Of a DNA stretch of 9,652 nt, positions 6,637 to 9,652 are shown in pieces (positions within the stretch are counted from its first letter, which is position 1; each line of letters opens with the position of its first letter). The notes below the pieces were generated by a model. It was not told where the DNA came from and did not search any database. It was given only the letters and a program-made list of their open reading frames with translations. The translations under genes were made by a program, and so were the position numbers. The DNA is from an uncultured Carnobacterium sp. (GTDB taxonomy: Bacteria > Bacillota > Bacilli > Lactobacillales > Aerococcaceae). Where the stretch lies: positions 1 to 9,652 of the forward strand of contig CALJSD010000104.1 in NCBI GenBank assembly GCA_937976325.1, in the 5' to 3' direction.

Positions 6637-6670
6637 CTAGCCAGTAGCATGTCTATTGGCTAGTTTTTTT
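6637..6670 (+). terminator. Intrinsic terminator after the hydrolase gene
   Basis: CTAGCCAGTAG (6637-6647) pairs with CTATTGGCTAG (6653-6663) over 11 pairs including one G-T wobble, with a 5-base loop CATGT, followed by seven Ts (6664-6670). It begins 14 bases after the stop codon and would close the two-gene unit. Confidence 0.9.
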
Positions 6671-6685
6671 GTAAAAAAACAAAAA

Positions 6686-6701
6686 GTAGCATATTTGCTA
6701 C
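6686..6701. promoter_or_regulatory. Palindrome, left half of a tandem pair split by the insertion sequence
   Basis: GTAGCATATTTGCTAC has 6-base arms (GTAGCA/TGCTAC) around a 4-base centre. Its near-identical partner lies just beyond the far end of the insertion sequence at 8384-8399. Removing the element and one CTG brings the two palindromes to a 17-base period, one base apart. This looks like a double operator site or a foldback structure; no binding protein is known to me. Confidence 0.6.
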
Positions 6702-6703
6702 TG

Positions 6704-6728
6704 TGATATGCTCCCTCTAAAGTAGACA
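6704..6728 (+). repeat. Left terminal inverted repeat of the insertion sequence
   Basis: It starts TGATATGCTCCC and ends AAGTAGACA. Twenty of 25 bases match the complement of the right end. The outer bases TGA are shared by both ends, as expected where the transposase cuts. Flanked outside by CTG. Confidence 0.85.
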
Positions 6729-6755
6729 CTAAAAAAAGTAAACTACTTTAGAGGG
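6713..6755 (+). promoter_or_regulatory. Hairpin hiding the ribosome site of the first transposase gene
   Basis: CCCTCTAAAGTAG (6713-6725) pairs perfectly over 13 bases with CTACTTTAGAGGG (6743-6755), loop of 17 bases. The right arm runs into the G-rich ribosome site (6753-6759) before the TTG start at 6770. In transcripts entering from outside the element this stem would cover part of that site. Insertion sequences such as IS10 and IS50 are known to use such folds to avoid activation by outside transcription; the role here is inference. Confidence 0.6.
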
Positions 6756-6769
6756 GGGGATTTTTTAGA

Positions 6770-7495
6770 TTGGCTAAGAAACATACTGCAAAAGAATTAG
6801 AACGATTCATAGAATTGTATTTAGATGGTGTGCCTTTTCGTGAGCTGCGTAGTGAATATGGTTTAAAGATTTCACCTGGAGCATTTAATATGTATTTTTT
6901 GAACTATAAAGCATATGGACCTTCTGCATTAGAAGATCGAGACGGGTTTAACACTTATACAAAGGAATTTAAAGAAAAGGTGGTTAAAGAGTTTTTAGAA
7001 TCGAAAACCTATTTAAGAGTAATCGCAAGAAAATACAAAATTCCTTCTGCTAGAACTGTACGAAATTGGATTATTAAGTATACTAATGGTGAGGCCACGA
7101 AGGCCTACGATCCTAAGCCAGAGGTGTACACTATGAAATATAGAAAAACAACGCACGAAGAAAGAATCCTTATCGTCAAAGACTGTATTCAAAATCAATT
7201 AAACTATAAACAAACCGCACAGAAATATAACGTTTCTTACAACTTGGTGTATCAATGGGTAAAAAAATATCAAAAATATGGTCCTGATGGATTAATAGAC
7301 AGTCGAGGGAAACGAAAACCAGAAAATATACAGACAGAAACTGAGCGTATTCGTGCAGAAATGGCAATATTAAAGGCGCGAAACGAATATTTAGAAACAG
7401 AAAATGCCGCACTAAAAAAATTACAAGAAGTGGAAAGCGAGTTGATGTTTGCCAAACGAGATTTGAAGCGGAATATCAAACGATTAAAAAATTAA
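6770..7495 (+). CDS. IS150-like OrfA, helix-turn-helix DNA-binding transposase subunit
   Basis: The 241-residue basic protein opens at a TTG (6770) about 10 bases after a run of seven Gs. It appears to contain repeated helix-turn-helix modules: roughly residues 5-45, 64-105 (FKEKVVKEFL...ARTVRNWIIKY) and 127-175 (ERILIVKDCI...YNLVYQWVKKYQKYG, then GPDGL, a hallmark of IS150-group OrfA). A leucine-zipper-like coiled coil with many charged residues follows (about 188-241, e.g. LETENAALKKL). OrfA proteins bind the terminal repeats and dimerise. Family members I recall are about 170 residues, so the extra N-terminal module makes this a long version. The gene overlaps the second frame, with slippery A-runs at 7414-7420 and 7486-7492. 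Confidence 0.9.
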   Translation: MAKKHTAKELERFIELYLDGVPFRELRSEYGLKISPGAFNMYFLNYKAYGPSALEDRDGFNTYTKEFKEKVVKEFLESKTYLRVIARKYKIPSARTVRNWIIKYTNGEATKAYDPKPEVYTMKYRKTTHEERILIVKDCIQNQLNYKQTAQKYNVSYNLVYQWVKKYQKYGPDGLIDSRGKRKPENIQTETERIRAEMAILKARNEYLETENAALKKLQEVESELMFAKRDLKRNIKRLKN

Positions 7496-8307
7496 GTAAA
7501 AGAGGATTTCATATTACTCTACTATGTAAAGTGTTAAAAGTCAGTAGAGCTGGCTATTATAAATGGTTAAATCGTGTCCCTTCGGAATCTGAAAAACGAC
7601 TACGTCGTTTAATGGAATTAATACACGAAGTATATGAATCTGTTCAAGGTATATATGGATATCGTCGTATCACAATCTATTTAAACTATTATAGAAATGC
7701 AAAAGTGAATCATAAATGTATTCAGCGTCTTATGAAACTAATGGGATTAAAGGCAGTTATACGAAAAAAACGTTATCGTTATAAATCGAACACTGAAGAA
7801 TACACTGCAGCTAATATTTTAAATCGAGAATTCAAGAAAGAATACGAGCCAATGGCTCTACTATTAACGGATATCACTGAATTGAAGTATGGAAAGGGAG
7901 ACAAAGCTTATTTAAGTGCTGTTTTAGATTATGGCACAAAGAAAATAGTTGCATATCAAATATCTAAGCAAAACAATAATCAAATCGTTAAAGATACTTT
8001 TAATCAAATAAAAAGGAAGATAATTCCCACAAAAACAATGATTCATAGTGATCGAGGATTCCAATATACTTCTCATTTCTTTAAGCACTTTATAGAGAAA
8101 GGACAAATAACACATAGTATGTCCCGTCCTGGAAGATGTATCGATAATGGACCAATTGAAGCATTCTGGGGGACATTAAAGGAAGAAGTATATCGTTTGT
8201 ATCATTTCAAAACCTATGAATCTCTTTTCAAGAAAGTTGAGGAGTATATCCAGTTCTATAATAAGAAAAGAATTACTTTATCAATGGGGTTAAAAATCCC
8301 AGCATAA
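7345..8307 (+). CDS. IS150-like OrfB, DDE transposase catalytic part (made by -1 frameshift)
   Basis: This frame is open from 7345 (after a TGA at 7342-7344) and lies -1 relative to OrfA. It has no ATG, GTG or TTG before the GTG at 7531. Recognisable homology begins earlier, with EYQTIKKLSKRGFHITLLC from 7471, so translation almost certainly enters by frameshift from OrfA. It then shows VSRAGYYKWLNR, YGYRRI and the integrase core. Counting from the GTG, the catalytic triad is Asp114 (LLTDITEL), Asp174 (IHSDRGFQY) and Glu210 (NGPIEAFWGTLKEE), with the 35-residue D-to-E spacing of the IS3 family. The C-terminus NKKRITLSMGLKIPA stops earlier than the 'P..YR' ending common in relatives. No internal stop is seen, so the transposase seems functional. 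Confidence 0.92.
   Translation, partial: AYSCRNGNIKGAKRIFRNRKCRTKKITRSGKRVDVCQTRFEAEYQTIKKLSKRGFHITLLCKVLKVSRAGYYKWLNRVPSESEKRLRRLMELIHEVYESVQGIYGYRRITIYLNYYRNAKVNHKCIQRLMKLMGLKAVIRKKRYRYKSNTEEYTAANILNREFKKEYEPMALLLTDITELKYGKGDKAYLSAVLDYGTKKIVAYQISKQNNNQIVKDTFNQIKRKIIPTKTMIHSDRGFQYTSHFFKHFIEKGQITHSMSRPGRCIDNGPIEAFWGTLKEEVYRLYHFKTYESLFKKVEEYIQFYNKKRITLSMGLKIPA
7414..7420 (+). promoter_or_regulatory. Candidate -1 ribosomal frameshift site
   Basis: A run of seven As is positioned as A AAA AAA relative to OrfA (codons Lys216-Lys217), a fully slippery heptamer. Slipping here enters the OrfB frame about 50 bases before the conserved EYQTIKKL begins. A second heptamer, A AAA AAT at 7486-7492, lies immediately before the OrfA stop (7493-7495) and is an alternative. 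Product mass would tell which is used. Confidence 0.55.
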
Positions 8308-8336
8308 ATAAAAAGACGAGTTCTTATGAACTCGTC
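8304..8336 (-). terminator. Inward-facing intrinsic terminator on the minus strand near the right end of the insertion sequence
   Basis: A perfect 9-pair stem (GACGAGTTC 8315-8323, loop TTAT, GAACTCGTC 8328-8336) is flanked on the left by an A-rich run (8304-8314). Read on the minus strand this is a stem followed by Ts. It would stop transcription entering from the guaA side and so prevent antisense RNA over the transposase. On the plus strand there is no T-run, though a weak bidirectional effect is possible. Confidence 0.65.
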
Positions 8337-8356
8337 ATACACTTTAATTATTTTCC

Positions 8357-8381
8357 TGTCTACTTGACAGGGTGCACTTCA
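8357..8381 (-). repeat. Right terminal inverted repeat, containing an outward TTGACA
   Basis: The complement starts TGAAGTGCACCC and ends AAGTAGACA. On the plus strand it contains a perfect -35 hexamer TTGACA (8364-8369) pointing out of the element. When IS3-family elements form circles, such a -35 joins a -10 in the left end; here TATGCT (6707-6712) would be 18 bases away across a CTG spacer. Confidence 0.75.
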
Positions 8382-8382
8382 C

Positions 8383-8400
8383 TGTAGCATATATGCTACA
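8383..8400. promoter_or_regulatory. Perfect 18-base palindrome, right half of the split tandem pair
   Basis: TGTAGCATATATGCTACA is a perfect palindrome. Its core GTAGCATATATGCTAC differs from the partner at 6686-6701 by one base. Being upstream of guaA it could be an operator or a nucleoid-protein site; it is not a terminator because no T-run follows on either side. Confidence 0.65.
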
Positions 8401-8402
8401 TT

Positions 8403-8520
8403 TCAAAAATTAAAAACACAATTTTTGAGCGTGATGTCAACAGTTAGAAACGTTGATGTGGCAATGTTTTTGAAGATCACGCTAAGTGAGTGTACACTCT
8501 ATATACTAATTTATATATCC
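8403..8520. other. Structured region upstream of guaA
   Basis: There is no gene in 8382-8645. Nested inverted repeats occur in order: TCAAAAATT/AATTTTTGA (8403-8411 with 8420-8428); AGCGTGAT/ATCACGCT (8428-8435 with 8476-8483) enclosing TCAAC/GTTGA (8437-8441 with 8452-8456); and the perfect palindrome GAGTGTACACTC (8488-8499). A weak promoter-like pair TTGAAG (8470-8475) and TACACT (8493-8498), 17 bases apart, overlaps the last two. I could not match this to a known riboswitch; the purine riboswitch core is absent. Confidence 0.4.
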
Positions 8521-8606
8521 GAATGAAAGCTTGGTGTGACGCGGAAAACAGCCCTAAAAAATCCGAACAAAAAATTCAGTTTTTTAAAGTAATTTTCGTG
8601 CTTTTC

Positions 8607-8615
8607 TGTTACAAT
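8607..8615 (+). promoter_or_regulatory. Probable extended -10 promoter of guaA
   Basis: TGTTACAAT is an extended -10 (TGn plus TACAAT, 5 of 6). No good -35 lies at 16-18 bases; the upstream stretch is A/T-rich. The start would be near 8622, leaving a leader of about 24 bases that contains the AAGGAGG ribosome site. Confidence 0.55.
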
Positions 8616-8645
8616 GAAAAAGAACTAAAACTAAGGAGGCCTCTT

Positions 8646-9652
8646 ATGACAGCTCAAACCACTTCATTAGAAAAGATTATCGTGCTCGACTTCGGTAGTC
8701 AGTACAACCAGTTGATTACGCGCCGTATTCGTGAATTTGGTGTGTTCAGCGAGTTGCTACACAACGACATTACAGCCGAAGAAATTAAGGCACATGGCAA
8801 CGTAAAAGGGATTATTTTCTCAGGGGGACCACATAGCGTTTATGCAGAGGATGCTTTTACCGTGGATCCTGCGATTTTTGAATTGGGAATTCCAGTGCTT
8901 GGGATTTGCTACGGGATGCAACTGACAACGCATCTGTTCGGTGGGAAGGTAGAATCGTCTACAACGCGTGAATATGGTTCTGCGAAAGTCGATGTCTTTA
9001 ACACGACTTCAGGCATTTTCAAAGGGTTAGCTGAAGAGGAAGAGGTACTCATGAGCCACGGCGACCGTATTACAGCGATTCCTGAAGGCTTCAGCGTGAC
9101 GGCTTCGAACGCGCACACGCCATTTGCGGCTTTTGAAAATCAAGAACGTCGCATTTACGGCGTACAATTCCACCCAGAAGTGCGCCACAGTATTCACGGG
9201 AACGACATGCTGCGTAACTTCGTGTTCGATATTTGTGGAGCGAGAGGCGACTGGTCGATGGACAGCTTTATTGAAATGGAAATTGCGAAAATTCGCGAAA
9301 AAGTGGGTAATAAGAAAGTCTTGTTGGGTCTCTCTGGTGGGGTTGACTCTAGTGTGGTTGGGGTTCTCTTGCAAAAAGCAATCGGCGACCAACTCATCTG
9401 TATTTTCGTAGACCACGGCTTGCTTCGTAAAGGGGAAGGCGACCAAGTGATGGAGAGCCTTTCTGGTAAATTTGGCCTCAATATTATCCGCGTGAACGCT
9501 CAGGAACGTTTCCTATCGAAACTAAAAGGCGTGAGCGACCCTGAACAAAAACGGAAGATTATCGGAAATGAGTTCGTGTACGTATTCGACGACGAAGCGG
9601 CAAAACTCACAGACGTGGATTTCCTTGCGCAAGGAACGCTCTACACGGACAT
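8646..9652 (+). CDS. guaA: GMP synthase (glutamine-hydrolysing), N-terminal two thirds
   Basis: The enzyme converts XMP to GMP using ATP and ammonia released from glutamine, the last step of guanine nucleotide synthesis. The first 335 residues of about 515 are present; the gene runs off the window. The class I glutamine amidotransferase domain (about 10-200) shows LDFGSQYNQLITRRIRE, SGGPHSVY, the nucleophile Cys88 in GICYGMQ, and His176/Glu178 in VQFHPEV. The ATP-pyrophosphatase domain begins near 205, with the P-loop LSGGVDSSV (229-237), FVDHGLLRKGE and FLAQGTLYTD at the very end. A near-perfect ribosome site AAGGAGG (8633-8639) lies 6 bases before the ATG. coaA and guaA neighbour each other in relatives, as far as I recall; here two genes and an insertion sequence separate them. 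Confidence 0.97.
   Translation, partial: MTAQTTSLEKIIVLDFGSQYNQLITRRIREFGVFSELLHNDITAEEIKAHGNVKGIIFSGGPHSVYAEDAFTVDPAIFELGIPVLGICYGMQLTTHLFGGKVESSTTREYGSAKVDVFNTTSGIFKGLAEEEEVLMSHGDRITAIPEGFSVTASNAHTPFAAFENQERRIYGVQFHPEVRHSIHGNDMLRNFVFDICGARGDWSMDSFIEMEIAKIREKVGNKKVLLGLSGGVDSSVVGVLLQKAIGDQLICIFVDHGLLRKGEGDQVMESLSGKFGLNIIRVNAQERFLSKLKGVSDPEQKRKIIGNEFVYVFDDEAAKLTDVDFLAQGTLYTD

Larger units (their letters stand above)
6704..8381 (+). mobile_element. IS3-family (IS150-like) insertion sequence, 1678 bases
   Basis: The ends begin with TGA and end with TCA. Imperfect 25-base terminal repeats (6704-6728 and 8357-8381) agree at 20 positions, with an identical inner AAGTAGACA. CTG occurs directly outside both ends (6701-6703 and 8382-8384), matching the 3-base target duplication of the IS150 group. 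Inside are two overlapping frames: a helix-turn-helix protein and a DDE transposase read by -1 frameshift. The element is clearly more A/T-rich than its neighbours, a sign of recent arrival. Both frames are intact, so it may be active. It is longer than the usual 1.2-1.6 kb of the group because the first protein is large. It sits between the hydrolase terminator and guaA and breaks no gene. Confidence 0.93.

Noticed and set aside
6644..6650. GTAGCAT in the terminator as a third copy of the palindromic site
   Set aside because: Only seven bases match, without the mirrored arm; likely chance within the terminator stem.
8565..8590. A-run/T-run hairpin as a terminator before guaA
   Set aside because: The possible stem consists only of A-T pairs and would not be stable; it is probably plain A/T-rich promoter DNA.
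8382..8645. Purine (guanine) riboswitch upstream of guaA
   Set aside because: The conserved core and the paired loops of that riboswitch could not be found, and no terminator/antiterminator pair precedes guaA.
9027..9481. Minus- and plus-strand frames of 95-139 codons overlapping guaA
   Set aside because: They overlap the clear guaA coding frame, have no ribosome sites and no recognisable domains.
1..9652. CRISPR array, tRNA or rRNA genes
   Set aside because: No regularly spaced repeats, tRNA-like cloverleaf with anticodon and T-loop signature, or rRNA segments were seen; the branched element at 4806-4994 lacks tRNA consensus bases.

Overview
The main body of the window (about 211-9652) looks like chromosome of a low-to-mid GC Firmicute of the order Lactobacillales. 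The evidence is a mevalonate-pathway operon in the order mvaK1-mvaD-mvaK2-fni, a type I pantothenate kinase (coaA) followed downstream by guaA (a neighbourhood I recall from Lactobacillales), strong AGGAGG-type ribosome binding sites, TTG and GTG starts, and an IS150-type insertion sequence. A human-associated genus of the Carnobacteriaceae/Aerococcaceae such as Granulicatella is my best guess. It is inference, not demonstrated.

The left end is not natural chromosome. Bases 1-156 encode the C-terminal part of a V-type ATP synthase subunit B of clostridial character. Bases 157-210 are a 53-54 base piece of a primate (human) Alu element. The fni gene, read on the minus strand, begins abruptly at about 211. 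Three unrelated DNAs are joined within 210 bases, so the end is best read as an assembly, amplification or library chimera from a human-associated sample.

Layout: 211-3707 is the minus-strand mevalonate operon (mvaK1, mvaD, mvaK2, truncated fni), tightly packed and overlapping. It turns mevalonate into IPP and DMAPP. Positions 3708-3877 hold divergent promoters. coaA (3878-4801, plus strand) makes 4'-phosphopantothenate for CoA synthesis. Positions 4802-5215 hold no gene but contain a 189-base long-stem element that folds as a three-way junction, a smaller structured stretch, and a promoter. Next come an isoprenylcysteine methyltransferase-like membrane protein (5216-5719) and a metallo-beta-lactamase-fold hydrolase (5760-6623), closed by a strong terminator. 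A 1678-base IS3-family (IS150-like) element occupies 6704-8381, flanked by CTG target duplications. It split a pair of tandem palindromes. After a structured 264-base leader comes guaA (8646 to beyond the end), the GMP synthase.

I found no clear new defence or biosynthetic system. The observations most worth a second look are the triple chimera at the left end, the 189-base three-way-junction element after coaA, the IS-interrupted tandem palindrome, and the self-protecting architecture of the insertion sequence.
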